The position numbers were made by a program, and so were the translations under genes. A stretch of DNA of 64,000 nt from Apostichopus japonicus (lineage: Eukaryota; Echinodermata; Holothuroidea; Aspidochirotida; Stichopodidae): positions 8,496,213 through 8,560,212 of the forward strand of contig NC_092574.1 of assembly GCF_037975245.1 (NCBI RefSeq). Direction: 5' to 3'. Under the pieces are notes generated by a model. It saw only the letters and a program-made list of their open reading frames with translations. It ran no database searches and was not told the origin of the DNA. Shown here in pieces: positions 12,441 through 56,498 of this stretch. Positions within the stretch are counted from its first letter, which is position 1; each line of letters begins with the position of its first letter.

Positions 12441-12614
12441 ATTTGCTGACTCTATTGCAGTTTGTTGTTCCTGGTCGGTTGGTTGGTCCTCCAAGGTGGT
12501 GGTTGAAGGCAGTGGAATGGGGTTGTTGTTGTAGGAAGGCACTGGAGGGAGACCGGAAGATACTTCCACCAACACCACGTCCAAGAAAACTAGGTCATCT
12601 AGGTAGACGATGAT
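12441..12614 (-). CDS. Possible exon of an unidentified minus-strand gene
   Basis: Read on the minus strand, a strong acceptor (polypyrimidine run then TTTCACAG) precedes 58 open codons that end at a GTGAGAGG donor. Only the frame starting at the first base is open, so both boundaries are phase 0. The peptide starts IIVYLDDLVFL, has a proline/asparagine stretch VPSYNNNPIPLP and an acidic/glutamine stretch EDQPTDQEQQ. I do not recognise the family. The candidate exon at 17,728-17,787 is also phase 0 at both ends and would splice onto it in frame. Short open frames arise often by chance here, so this is tentative. Confidence 0.3.
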
Positions 12615-13096
12615 CTGTGAAAGAAGAACAAAGAATTTCCTGCTAAAATATCATTTGAACTAAAAAAAGCAATTGTATGTTTGTTGATATATATCTCAAA
12701 TTAGTACCAAATCATGATTACTCATTAGTTAAAGACTCATCTTGATAACTTGTCACATTGCTGAGATTTAAACTTTTACATTTAGTCCATTTTTATTTTG
12801 ATGACAACGTTGCCTAATACTACGTTATATCATAACTGAACCACAAATCAATTCGTTTCATAATAAAGTAAAGACCCCGTCACAACTGCAATTCTTGTGT
12901 TATTTTGAGGAAGCCACTCCATCATTTGCAATGCACTCTTGTACAGTATTCTCATCAATCTCCGTGTAGAAAGCTATAAATTTCTAAATTAAAAATTGAC
13001 CGGCTGCACTGAGGAACGATAAAACAGCCATTCGGGAGCGAGAAATAGTAGAAAAACAATTCGGTTAGAGAAGAAACTTATTGAAACAAGCAAATG
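12615..13096. other. AT-rich spacer, no supported gene
   Basis: On the minus strand about 12,860-12,990 is open in two different frames, which argues against reading either as a real exon. No repeat or RNA gene is recognised. Confidence 0.35.
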
Positions 13097-13358
13097 TATG
13101 TATGTATGTATGTATGTATGTATGTATGTATATGTGATCTTCCCGCAAGCAGGAACTCGCGAAAGAAGCCATGGAGGCTTGTAGACTCGCAAGCTGACCG
13201 AAGCCAATCTCTCGGCACACATCCATTTAACGTCCATGTCAGGAAGTTGTTATTGAACAACACCCTTGCCAGACGACACACATTGCTGTCGGCGGGGAAT
13301 CGAACCGGGGATCTCATGACTGGGAGACGCCGGCGTTAACCACTAGGCTATACACTCC
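13097..13358 (-). mobile_element. tRNA-derived SINE
   Basis: Read on the minus strand it begins GCGGAGTGTATAGCCTAGTG (A-box) and has a B-box in CCCCGGTTCGATTCCCCGCC, so the head derives from a tRNA. The body contains 'GCAAGCTGACCGAAGCC' (plus strand) and the tail is a (TACA)n run at 13097-13130. GCAAATG flanks both ends (13090-13096 and 13359-13365), consistent with a target-site duplication. A diverged second copy of the body lies at 18,240-18,425. Confidence 0.8.
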
Positions 13359-15008
13359 GCAAATGACCATCAACTCCCCGAAACTCCCCCACCCCTTCAC
13401 CTCTTCAAATAATGTCATAACAATTGTTGTATTAAGAAGTGTGTTCTTTACAGGCATCTGTACGAAAACCAAATGCATCGCGACAGGGATTGTAAAATCA
13501 TAAATTTATCTGTTCAAACCATTTAATCTATTGACCCTATTCAAATGACTCATTGCGGAAACATATTGCGGATCATGCTTTATCCTTTCCTTGGCTACTC
13601 CTTCCGACACTCTACATGTGTAATTCCAAGCATGATAAACTGATCTATCTGCTGCATAGGTTACTTATAGACTACGTAATAATTAATCTATGATTTGCTA
13701 TCGTAATTGTGCCCTTAATTGCCAATGCAAGTTTACATTAGTTGTTAAGTAAGTCTCTTAAATATGTACTGTTGGAGGCAGGAACAATATGCACATGAGG
13801 ATCTTACCACTTGAGAAAACAAAAGATGAATACTTTTTGGTAAAGCATTGTTGTAAAAATCATAACAACGGCAAAACGCAGTCAAAATTCGGATGAACCG
13901 CCACGTCACCATTATTGTATGTTACAACGTTACATTATGTGTATAGTTTGACAATGTTTGGCATTCCAATGCTATGAAATAAGAGGTTAGTCGGTAAAAC
14001 CTATCTACAAAATCGACAAATCAATCATAGATAAAGATTTACTTAATGAGTATTAATAAGATGGCTCATACGACGTCACGCCGATTTTTATATGTAGACG
14101 ATATATAAATAACAGTTGCAAAGTGCCCCCCCCCCCCTCACATCTAAACACACAGCAGACTTTTTCCGGAAGAAACGTTGACAGCAACAAAAAATTGGCA
14201 AATAGAAATAAAAAAATTGGCAAATAGAAATAAAACACTAATATATATATGATAATGGAAAAGCCACTTGTTGTTGTTATAGCACTATGTGCTCTTTACT
14301 GTTTGGGAAAATACTATTACATGCCAATCAGGATTGCAACAAATATCTTCCTTCTTTATGCAGGAAGTTAAAGAGATGGCGCTAGTTAAGTAATAGTTTC
14401 GTAAATTAATTAAATATTAAGATGGCACTTGTAAGCTTCCGTAGGTACATTTTTAGGAGAATAACGACTCACTGGGCCACGGCGTATTCAGTGGACATGG
14501 GCTGCACACATTCCGGTCGCAGGGAGTGTTTCGGACCTCTGGCCATAAGCAAGGTTTCACGCAAGCCACCTTGGACGATTCTGGTCGACCTCTAACCAAC
14601 CGACCCTCATCGCATCCTCCTGTAGGGGGTAGGAAGCTTCCAAAAAACGGGGGGGGGGGGGCACAACATCAGAGGGGCACTTTCTCATTCCACAACCGAC
14701 CACCACTCGTTATGCTATAAACCTATACACACCGGCCATATTACTTAAATATATATAATGTGTTAGTATGCTATCAATACTATTATGGTACACGTGAATA
14801 ATTAAATAAAATATTAAAATTAACAAAGGTTTAGGATATCCAATGAACAGTTCTTCATCAAAGAAGCACATTTTATTTGCCAGTAGGACACATTTGCTTT
14901 TTTTTGGGGGGGGGGGAGTTGGGGCGTCTCCCCATTGCCCCCGGCTCTTACACCCTGACAAAAAGGGACATATGGCGGGGGATCCTAGGCCACAAAACGC
15001 ACCATACC
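13359..15008. other. Gene-free spacer with G-run element remnants
   Basis: No supported gene. G or C homopolymer runs at 14,126-14,138, 14,649-14,661 and 14,905-14,918 sit in contexts like the MITE tips elsewhere (GTTGGGGCGTCTCCCCATTG), so decayed elements are likely. I could not pair both ends of any of them. Confidence 0.35.
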
Positions 15009-15106
15009 TACAGCCGGAGGTAATATCGCCTCCGACCTGTCTCGAACCCTAGCAACGGTTTACTCGATTAGCAACGCAAGGTCTTTCGCTTACACCGTCG
15101 CGCCAA
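15009..15106 (-). repeat. tRNA-like sequence, probable SINE head
   Basis: The minus strand reads GGCGCGACGGTGTAAGCGAA at one end and GGGTTCGAGACAGG, a B-box-like motif, about 55 bases on. I could not fold a convincing acceptor stem, so I treat it as a SINE or pseudo-tRNA and not a working tRNA. Confidence 0.35.
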
Positions 15107-15339
15107 GCAACACATCAGCAAGAAAAGTAACTTCAGAACTAATTCTTAATTTCTTCCGGTTTATTGACTTTTTACTTTACAATATTACCAGAAATCGATA
15201 AGTACAGGATTATACAAAGGAGAAAGAAAGAAAACAATTACCTATATATACAAGCTAAAAATAAATTAAGAAGTTGATCTACACTCTATCAATACGGTAA
15301 CTTAATTGTACTTTCCCGTTTAACAGTATTTCACAGAAA

Positions 15340-15850
15340 GACGAACCATGAATCCAAGTTTTCATAAATTTGATTTCTGAACATCTACTAAAATCAGTTT
15401 CAATGCGCTCTTGCATTTCTCTTTTAATCAATTTCACTACCTACTTTTCATCAACTTAATTCTCTTATCAAACACAATTCGACACCTTCTATTCCAAACT
15501 ACCTTTTTAACGATACCAAATATAAAGACTAGTCTTTCCCATGTCAGCTTATGTAATCCAGGGTTAGGAACCCCACGTAAGAAGGCATCACAAGTGAGTA
15601 AAACATTCCTACCAACTACTATACTCTTTCAACAACTTTATATACCCAGGATATGACTCATGTGTGTACACTCCCAAAACACGTGCCGAATACTCTATAT
15701 GATTTTGCAAAATGAACACAGACCATCACCGATTCCCCCATGCATGCACCTGTGCAGCTTCTCTGCAGTGCACATTGCCCCGTGAGTAATTCTCCCAATT
15801 TAAAACCTTTTAAAACTTTTTTATACAAATGGCTTATAGTGTGCATGAAC
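15340..15850 (-). mobile_element. LINE ORF2 C-terminal remnant with zinc-knuckle region
   Basis: On the minus strand broken frames read RITHGAMCTAEKLHRC, then CSFCKII and FWECTHMSH. This resembles the C-x2-C...H-x-F-x-x-C zinc-binding region after the reverse transcriptase of L1/Tx1-type non-LTR retrotransposons. A downstream piece (KKVVWNRRCRIVFDKR) resembles the usual C-terminal basic segment. Stops and frame changes show it is dead. No reverse transcriptase core is present, so it is 5'-truncated. Confidence 0.65.
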
Positions 15851-16158
15851 TGGATAATTGAAATCGCTGTACTGTACGATATTGTTGTGTTATGACTATT
15901 AATTCTTGAAGTCGAGAATGAAAAAGAGGGTGCCTTTACATTCAGTATGTGTTCTGCTCAAAGATGTATTGTCAACACTACCAGATGTTATACGATATAT
16001 TTTAATTTATATAAAAGTTCTAGCGCCTGACTTTTTGGATCCTTGCAGGATCTCGCGAACCAGTCTCAGAGGGGAAAAGGTGGAAATATCAAAATAGTCA
16101 CATTTGATTGTCTAACTTTGGAGGGGTTTCGAACTCTAGATATCAGCTTCTGTATTCA

Positions 16159-16519
16159 CAGGGGCGTAGCGAAGGTTTTTTTGTTGGGGGGGGGGGTGTG
16201 GAGAATTTGATTTGCAGACGGATCTGGAAGTGATGACTGAAATGGGGGAGGGGTCTAAGGGGAGGGGGTGTCCCCCTCCCCTTTGGAAAATTTTTAGTTT
16301 TGAAACGTCCTTAGATGCAATCTGGTGCATATTTTAAGTCAAATTTGGCACGGAAGAAGCTCCCGTTCTCCTTTCTCTATTCAGCTTTCCTTCTTTCTTC
16401 CCCTTCCGCTCTCTTCACCTTTTCTCCTTTTGCCGACAGGCCCAAAATTTGCCGACAGCGACCAAATTATTGGGGGGGGGGGTGTGACACCCCCCACACC
16501 CCCGCTCGCTACGCCCCTG
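16159..16519 (-). mobile_element. hAT-type MITE, family B, single-unit copy
   Basis: A 361-bp element bounded by CAGGGGCGTAGCGA and CTCGCTACGCCCCTG, with a perfect target duplication TGTATTCA (16,151-16,158 and 16,520-16,527). It is inverted relative to the element at 10,772 and has the ~135-bp internal block once. Plus-strand frames over its CT-rich interior are not genes. Confidence 0.9.
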
Positions 16520-17727
16520 TGTATTCATCTGCTAAACCCACCAGGATAATGGAAGACACTTAAACATTAACCAATTTAAATTTAGCTTGGTGAGATCGGG
16601 TGAAAAAAAATTACTACTTGCAGTGAAAGCAGAAAGCAATGCGTCTCTCTTGTGTTCGTTCTAAGTGATCAGGTACTGTGGGATTATTTGACAGATCAGA
16701 TGAACAATAGGCTTACCCTGAGTTGTCATTATTGATTCCTTCACGACACAAAAGTAAACGTAGATGCTCCATTTATAATGCAAATGAATTTTAATTTTTA
16801 AGTTTGATCACTCATTATTTGTCGAAGATGAAATCATCTGTTATCATATTAAAATAACTAGGTGTATGATTGATTGGACGCTAAAGCTCGACATTCCGTG
16901 AAGAAATTGGGCGACAAGGTATCCATTTTTTCAAACGGGAGGGGGGGGGGTGGGGTGACACATGCCTACGCAAATCCCCCAAATGCAACATACAGCACTT
17001 TTGCACCCTAGCACCGTTAATTAAACTAAAGTTGACCCTCCACCCCCCACCCAAAGTTCAGCAAACCCACACTACCCTGGCCATAGAAAATCGTGCATAA
17101 GGGGTTTGTGGTATCCGCATATATTATGATTTTGAACTCGATGGAGAATGGCTCCCCAAAAGGTCCGCATACCTGTGAGTCGCCCGAATAAGGAGCCGCA
17201 ACTTTAATTCGCCTAGCTGATGAGCGAGTGGGGCCTATATTCACTTTCCCCTTTATTATTTGTCCTGCAGCTGGGACGGAGGAAACCATATAACAACCAT
17301 GCATGTTGCAAACTCATGAATGGTCAGGAGATTACAGGAGTTTACAGCTAGTTTAGCTTATACTTTTCAAAAGTAAATATGAATCCATCGACAGTGTTCA
17401 ATAGCACAACCGATCTCTTCTGAGGCAATCATTCCATTTCACAACCCTCTGATTCTGAGAAACAATTAAATTATTGCATTTAATCAGCTAAAACAATTAC
17501 AGAAAATTGTGGTTAGAAAAGTTAGTCCATCCCCCGACTAATGTAGCCTAATCTCAGAAAGAAAACTTTATGCACGTTTAATAAAGAATAAGGGAAAAGG
17601 GGTTCAAAAGGGAGAAGAATGAAGGAGAGCAAGTTGACTTTCCGATACTCACAGTACAGGCAATAAATATATCACTTGTAGATAAAAGAAAATAACATAT
17701 CCTTAGTTCTTTCGGGTCTTCACATAC
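16520..17727. other. Gene-free spacer
   Basis: Nothing firmly recognised. 17,026-17,304 is open on the minus strand (motifs AAPYSGDSQVCGPFG and SIEFKIIIYAD). It lacks splice signals or a start context that would support a gene, and I do not know the family. A G9 run is at 16,942. Confidence 0.35.
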
Positions 17728-17787
17728 CTTAGTAAATGTCGTATGTCGGTCGGGCTGGTATATTGATAATGAATCCAACTCTTCAAT
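17728..17787 (-). CDS. Possible short exon of an unidentified minus-strand gene
   Basis: On the minus strand GTGTGACCGCAG acts as acceptor before 20 open codons (IEELDSLSIYQPD...) that end at AAG|GTATGTG, a good donor. Both boundaries are phase 0, which is compatible with the candidate exon at 12,441-12,614. An alternative frame is also open, and the exon is too short to identify. Further donor-like GTAAGT sites lie just upstream at about 17,850 and 17,910, as might be found near the 5' end of such a gene. Confidence 0.25.
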
Positions 17788-18239
17788 CTGCGGTCACACT
17801 TTGTGCAGCTTTGAGTTGTTTACTATATAGCAGGGGAATACCCTACGACTACTTACTTGTTCACGTGCTCTCCAGTTTCGCTGATCTGCTATCAAAGCAT
17901 AATATCGTACTTACCTCTATACTACGTAACCTGTGTGTGTGTGACCTGTACAAAAATGGTAGCGAGAAAAGGGAATTTATTTAATACATCAAAGGTTTGT
18001 CATAAACATGTGCAAAGGCAAAAGCAAGCCGTATTTATAAGTTATTGCTTTTATTTCTTACCATACCCTATGGTTTCTTTTCGGTTTTCATTTTGGTCGA
18101 AAACGAAGTAGGCTTCATAGGCAAACTTGGCCTCAGCTCGGCCATAGATAGGCTAGCCCAATACAAAGAGTAACCCATGCTTAGAACTTACGTATAGGCC
18201 TAACCAGTTGTACTATGGGCTGAATGAACTGTTAATACA

Positions 18240-18425
18240 TTTATGTATGTATTTTAGATCCTCCTGCAAGCAGGAACTCCCGAAGAAGCCTCACTGGCTT
18301 ATCAAAGCCGCAAGCTAACCAAAGTCAGTCTCTTAGATTCATATTTAATGTCCGTGAAATGAATTGTCAATTGTCAACAACTCTGTAAACTGGACGACAT
18401 ACATTCATCTTGGAGTGACTCGAAA
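18240..18425 (-). mobile_element. tRNA-derived SINE, diverged copy
   Basis: The order 'TCCTGCAAGCAGGAACTC', 'GAAGAAGCC', 'GCAAGCTAACCAAAG', 'TTTAATGTCCGTG' and 'GACGACATACATT' matches the body of the SINE at 13,097. The tRNA head is degraded and no tail-flanking duplication is evident. Confidence 0.7.
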
Positions 18426-19246
18426 CTCAAACTACAACTTGCCAAGTTGTAGAAACAGTTTTTATTCATATTAAAGCAACAGCACGTGACTCCATTATTT
18501 TTTATAAAGGAGGGAGTGTGGCCAAGGGTGGTTGAAAATGACTCCCATTTATGATTTAGGGGAGGGGGTTCTTCCTTAATTAGATCTGTCAAATGATGCA
18601 TTCTGAGGTATGATTAGACTATAATTATGTTTAAACAAGATGTACTAATAATATAAGCTAATATTCAGGCGTTCTGAATAGATGTGTGAGGTTTGAATGA
18701 TGGAGGGGAGAGGGGGAGATGTGGCAAGTGGAATAGAGAGTTCATTCATATGGGTCAATTGATTAGTAAATCAAGCTGGAACTATACTTACAATATCATA
18801 ACTGTTATTCAAGTTGAAATGCAATTATTTGCAAATAGTCTTCATTAAAAAATGAGCAAATTCTAGCTTGCTTTGACTAAGGTAAATTGACCATACTGCA
18901 TGTTACTAAAATTGCCATAATAATAAAGTTCTACAGTTTGACTGAAGTGAATCAAGTGTTGCCTTCAAATAATGAAGAAAAAGGCAAAAATTTGAAAAAA
19001 GTTTGATTTGCTTTGTGTTTAAATGTGCATTATCCTGAGACCCACCAAAACTGTTTCAGGACCCACTTTTGGGTGGTGCCAATAGTTTGTGAACCGTAAA
19101 TTTAAACAATAGTTAATATGGTGAGTGATGGACTCAATATCATGATATTTATCCTTTAATTATGTTGATTGTGCAATCAGCTTTCCTGTGAAAATATTAA
19201 ATCTAGGTCTCACTCTTCTAACTGTTTGTTTCTTCTCGTATTTCAG
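18426..19246. other. Upstream flank/5' intron of GSTCD
   Basis: No coding exon seen. Because 19,246 is a splice acceptor, at least part of this lies in a 5' UTR intron. I could not locate the non-coding first exon or promoter. A purine-rich GGAGGGGAGAGGGGGAG run is at 18,702. Confidence 0.4.
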
Positions 19247-19297
19247 ATTTAAATCCAGCTTTTCGAAGGGATCTAGAGTTGCCATGCTGTAGCCAGA
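19247..19297 (+). other. GSTCD: GSTCD 5' UTR part of the first coding exon
   Basis: A clear acceptor (TTCTTCTCGTATTTCAG) ends at 19,246, so this exon is spliced to an upstream non-coding exon that I could not place. An in-frame TAG at 19274-19276 closes the frame before ATG 19298, which supports that start. Confidence 0.7.
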
Positions 19298-50889
<31,592 letters not shown>

Positions 50890-52896
50890 AACTTTACGGT
50901 ATCGTGAAAAACCGGTAGCAGGAGTACACTGCATTCGCTGTAGAAGAACTACAAGTTCTCTCTTTACCAAGGCAACTAGATTTTGAGGAGGGCATGAAAA
51001 GAAGCTACTCGATGTATATGCTGATTATCTATGGATGCATCGCATCTCTTCTAGACATTGATGGATGATGCCGGGCACTGAAGACAATCATTGTTTACTA
51101 TTTCTATATCTCTATTATTTTCGTTATAACCAAACATGGTGCAGACAAATTTCCATCAGAGGGATGGCAATTGCAACGTTGGTGGCCTGTGTCCAGCTAC
51201 CCAACTGTTTAAAGTGGAAAGAATTGTGTCCGTTCAGAAGTCAGAGCTTAATATTAACAGCCTCAGGGATTAACTTTGACACAGAAAACTGGACCTTATC
51301 TCAATTACCTGCTGCCCTTAGTAGAACTTGTTTTTATTTCACAAACACATTTCCTGGCAGATATTGCCCTAATATTTTCCCAAATATGATGCTTGATCGA
51401 AGGTCATTTGAAGTCAACAGAGGTTTAAAGGCGTTGAAGACTCGCCCCAAACCGTGTGAGGCCATCTGAAAAAGTTAACTTTCTGTTGCTTGCAAGGAAC
51501 GTTTTGTTTGTGTCGCTACAAAATGCAGACAGTAATGAATCGTGATACCTTGTTATCTTTAGCTGGACCAGAGATGTCCATAGCTGTATCGTTTGTATAC
51601 TGTGCTGTGGGTATTGACCGCAGCTGTATGTGCTGACTGTACATTAGTGTCTAATTACCGACGGTGGCAAGCTGTGTGTGTATTTTCTGGGATCGATGGT
51701 CGTGTTTAACACTTCTGTTACACCTCATTCGAAACTATGTCAAATTACCGGCATAAGACGTTTCTTTTGCATGAGTCTTCACACCCTTTAAAGTCTGGAA
51801 ACCTCGTAAGCTCTCAAACTCAAACAATGTCTTTGATGAATGGCTTTTCTGTGTCACTAACTATCACAGTATTTGATCTTTCGTCTTTTCGGCGGCTGGA
51901 AGGGTTTTCCACTTCCACTGATGACTAGTATCTGTCAGCAAGTTTTCAGAAGGATGTTATCTAAGTAGTAATGATCAAGTTATGATCTAGAACTCTTTTC
52001 TGATGTTCTGGTACCTGACTTTAGTACACATTTTCCTCAGTTGTTCCATCAATCAGATGATTCCATATATAACATTATTTGGCAAGGAATCACTAAGCCT
52101 GCAGGCTATCTGTACTTTCTTTGAAAAGTATTTAACTGATCATACTTGGTCTTAATATTTTGAGGGATGCAACACAGTGACACAAACATTTTAACTGGCT
52201 AAACTTTGGAAATCTACACAAGATGTTTGAGAGCAAAAAAAAAGAGTCTATTATATAGGTACTCACCTATCAGCACATACTCAATCTACTGTATGCTAAC
52301 CATAGTAAAAGTATCTTATATATATCGATAGCACATTAAATGCTGAAAAGCCATGCCAGTATGTTTAAGATTAATATCTTCAATGGTTTAGAAGCAGCCT
52401 TTCAAAAACCAATAACTATCCAGGGACATGAAAAGAAAATGTGTTAAAATGATAAAGGAAATCATCACTGTGTTTAATACACAAGCGCAAATGGCCATTT
52501 AACCTCAATGTGTTCATGGTCTAGTCATTTCAGATCATTTTACCTTCCTAATGAACCGAGATGAAGCTATACAACAGCTGTTTTATGCATTGCAGTCAAT
52601 TAAACAGGACAAGCCAGGTGTGTCTTCTCAGATGTCATTTACACAGGTTGATCTCGCCACTGTGCCAGTCAGTCATTCGACAGTGACCCAATCGTAGTGT
52701 GTTATTTAGTCGGCCAACCCTCGGCTCTACTATTAAGTTATGTTACTTCAACGTTTGCTGGAAGAACATGGGAAATAGCTAATTGGTAGACACAGAAGGG
52801 TCAACATTTTCGTTCTTTTCTTTAGATCTTTGGCGTTCATGACTGAAATGCATAATGTGTTTTGGATACAGAAGACAGTTTGTAAAGGTTAATAAA
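50890..52896 (+). other. GSTCD 3' flank, possible 3' UTR
   Basis: No coding segment. The first clear AATAAA I noted is at 52,891-52,896, which would give a 2-kb 3' UTR. Other sites may be used. It contains the repeat copy at 51,575-51,800. Short open frames inside are unsupported. Confidence 0.35.
51575..51800 (+). repeat. Repeat copy shared with 29,195-29,425
   Basis: Second copy of the ~220-bp repeat described in intron 5, same orientation, 22 kb away. Confidence 0.85.
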
Positions 52897-55800
52897 ATGT
52901 AAAGTTACTGCACTGACTCCATTGGAGCCTCTTTCCTACACTGGCTTGTGATGTTGCGAGAACATCCTAGAAAAATCATACCAAGAGTACCACGTACACG
53001 ACAATACGGACCAGTTGTTAATTGTGTCCTTGACGAGTGGCATACTCACAAAGTACCTGTTGGTTTTGGTGGCATCATAGGCCAACACAGGTCAGAATGT
53101 AAGAATAATCAAATCTGTAAATCTGAAAGAATTGTAACATTAACAAACTTTCATATGCCCACGACTCAGATTGTTCCCAGACATGCCACGATTGTAGATT
53201 CCGGTTGGGCTCAAAAGGTCAGTTGAGGTCAGCAACTGTCAAAATGTAAATATCTTGGAATGCCCTGTCTCTCAACCTTTTCTCTCAAGAATGATTAATT
53301 TCATTCATATGGTGGGTTGCTCTGATGATTATTCAAGCAGGTCAACAGTTATTAATTCTAGAATTGCTAATGAAGTGGAATTGCTAATGATTTCTGTTGA
53401 AACTCTGACCAAAATTAAACTTCCTAAGAACTGCAGGAATTATGCAGCTCGTACCTATTGCAAAATTTTCTGTAGTAATATCAAAAGTGAGAGAACTTGT
53501 GTCCATGACAAAAACATGTTTTCACACTGTCTGGAATTTATTCTGTTGAGAAGGGCAACATATCTATTGAAATGTCAGTACTGATCATGTAAAGAGTAGC
53601 TTAACGGGCTGCCATTAAAAAGTAGTCAGATATAAACCGTCAGAACAGATTAAAAAATTAAAGGTTTTCTTAAAGCTGGACTTTAGTCTTGATATGGCAA
53701 AGGAAAAGGAACAATTGAGTGCTGGAACAGTTTCTATAGGTCTTCTGGTCTTTGAGATATTCAGCTTTGAAAATATATACTTCAATCTCTGAAATGCTTC
53801 TCAAAGGATAAATTGATGATACTGTAAATGACGGTCGGCTTATTTTTGAGGGCTGACACTTTCATTTCACCTACCTTATTCATCTGTCTTAAGGCAGACG
53901 CCATCAATATTCATCCACCACATAGCTGATGTCCCTACTAGACATCCACTCGACAGATAAAGTGACTAATATTCATCCGCCGCATAGCTGGTGTTGGTAC
54001 CATACATCCACTCCATATCCGATGGTCCACTGTCACCATTTTCACATCCAGGCAGACAGGCGATATGTTGGTCAATGGTTATATAAAGCAAGCTTGAGGA
54101 AGACAAGCCCCGGGGTCGATTAATCCTGAATTGTACTTCATACGGACTGGTCTAACGTAATTTTGAAGCCGTTCAGTGTGGATGGAGTATTAATCAAGGA
54201 GTTTCGCTGATCATATTTTTGGTAAATGCCAAGTACCTTGCTGAGTACCGTTATGGGATTCTGCATGTGCTGGTAGTTTCCAAAAGGAAATACATTATTC
54301 TAGTGAAAATAGTTTGGAAGTTATTAACCCTTCGAGTATCATTGAAAACAGAACCCTCATAACAATGAGTGTAATAGTCCTTTGGTGTTTCATCGTCGCA
54401 TGATGTATGAACTAGATATTTTTATGTCTTTGTAATAATGCCTGCACCAGTGTAGTGCCAATAGTTTTCCACTTAAAGGAAGAAAATACTCTACCCAAAG
54501 ATTTTCCTTTTTGTTATGTGAAAACAAACAAACAAAGAGCACTTTATTCAAGACTGAACCACACTGTTCAAAGTGAGAAGCAAATAGTTGAAATTCATGA
54601 GTTGATACTGATTTCTTATTTGGCTTAAAATAGAGAAGCTTGGTTCAGTTCAACCAATTATGGTACATTAAGTTACGGTGACTGGGCACACAGTACATTT
54701 TGTAGATGGATATGGTTTATATAGTTAGCATTTTTGTTCAAAATCTCTGTTTGGACTTAGGGATATATGTGACCTCTTTGTCATTAGTCTGCCATGTGTA
54801 TGAAATTGTTGGTCATTTTTCGGCGGAGGTCATAGTTCACCCCGAAGGAAACCTTGTTGAATCTCAGATTTGGTTTGCACTTTCTTCATAGTGATGATAT
54901 TGTTGTGTTTGTTTTTTCTTTTTCTTGAAGAGATTGGTAGATGACATACAAGAAAAACTAATTGGCAGGCGTTGCAGACTAATTGGTAAAAAGTGGTCAT
55001 TTTACTACGACCAAATCAAGACGATATCCTAAGAAAGTTTTCATTGATAGCGTGCTATAGTTGGGGTCTATACAGCAGACCTTTAAAATAGTGTATACTG
55101 TGTTCCTAATTGTCCTAATTTTAGAAGAGGTCAAAAGTCACCAATGGATACTAATTCGTCAACAACAACAAAAACTTTGCTGTGGCATATGAAGTTTCCA
55201 CAAAGTGAGGTTTGGGCATTGGGGTGAGAGCCAGCAGCTTTTGGGGCCCAATACAGCAATTAGCCCAGGCAGTTAGAGCAGTCTTGTGACATTTTCATGG
55301 AAATTATGGATTAATAGGAACACGCACACAATATGATGTTCACAAAAAGTTATGATAGTTGTTTGTTTGGTTGAAAACCTTTTTTAACCATCGTCACTTT
55401 ATGTAGTAGCTATGAATAGTTATACAAACTGTGAGACAAAGTGTACCATTAAGCAGCTTAAAACTAAAGAAATGATGAATGTAAATTTTAATAAAAAGGG
55501 ATCAAGCGGTATCCAAAGAAGCTATAACTATATAGCTCATGTAAGGTCCTCGTGAAGAAAAGACCAATACAAGGAAAATAGAAACACCAACAATAACAAG
55601 CGTCTAATTATATAGATGTAAACAGAAAAACAAAGGCCAATGGTCAAAGTTATAACAAATTAGTCGTCCGTTTTGTATACAAAGTTGAAATTAGATAAAC
55701 GCTTGAAATGAAAAATATGCAATCGATGAAAACTCTTTGAATGCAACAGCCAAACCACAGTTTTGTCATGTCCTCGTGGTAATTAGGCAACTTTCATTGA

Positions 55801-56498
55801 TCATTTTAGGAAAATCGACATTTGTCACAAAAGCGATATTGATGAAATTCTAAACTTAAGAGGATATTGACAAGGTATTTAGCATGATTCCAAATGCAGC
55901 ACATTTCATCGACAAATCAGATTGTAACAGAAAAGTGAACCTTATATAAAAACATCTACCATATATAGTGACATCACAGCCTGACTACTAACTTACAGTG
56001 TACCAGAGTATGAGAGTGTTCATTTGGGGGCAATGTTAGTGAAATTCAAACAGCCATAAACATAGAGTTAGGAACAGGATTTTGAGATGGAGGTTAAAAT
56101 TCAACTCACGGTGTGAACTATTTTTCTCTTACATGTTATTTGCATATCTCATTGGGCTGCCACCTTCAGACTCTCTTTCTAAAGTTATTTTATGACAAGG
56201 AGGTTGTGACATGTGACTTATATCGATAACTAGTAGCCCTTCTGTTACTCATTTCGTCTATGTTTGATGATTTCGAATCATTGTGTAAGTTGTGTTTTCA
56301 AAATTGTGGTGCTGGTGTTGGCCTTCGAACTCGACTATGTGAAGAACAAGGTTTGCATCATCTCTACCGTGGACTGCTGCATTTCCCACTATTAAAATGT
56401 AGTCTTTGGAGCTATAATGTTTATGTTAATACAAAAAGGGGATACGTCATATTTGAAGGAATATGGCAGTGAGATCAAGGTTATCATACGTTATGATG
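52897..56498. other. Intergenic stretch, no gene recognised
   Basis: 53,900-54,010 has two copies of 'AATATTCATCC.CC.CATAGCTG.TG' with 'CATCCACTC'. About 55,060-55,086 and 55,240 carry half-copies of the TTAA MITE tip. Open frames at 52,948-53,226, 53,255-53,584 and 56,260-56,472 have no recognisable domain. Confidence 0.4.

Noticed and set aside
12398-12613. Plus-strand frame of 71 codons
   Set aside because: It is antisense to the better-supported minus-strand exon candidate and has Trp/Cys-rich composition without a domain.
12860-12990. Minus-strand segment reading ALQMMEWLPQNNTRIAVV
   Set aside because: A second frame over the same bases looks equally coding-like, and no clear splice sites bound it.
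12441-17787. Identification of the minus-strand exons as INTS12
   Set aside because: INTS12 neighbours GSTCD in human, but neither peptide resembles its PHD finger or N-terminal region.
51065-51469. 134-codon frame after the GSTCD stop
   Set aside because: No domain, no splice support, and it lies in the probable 3' UTR.
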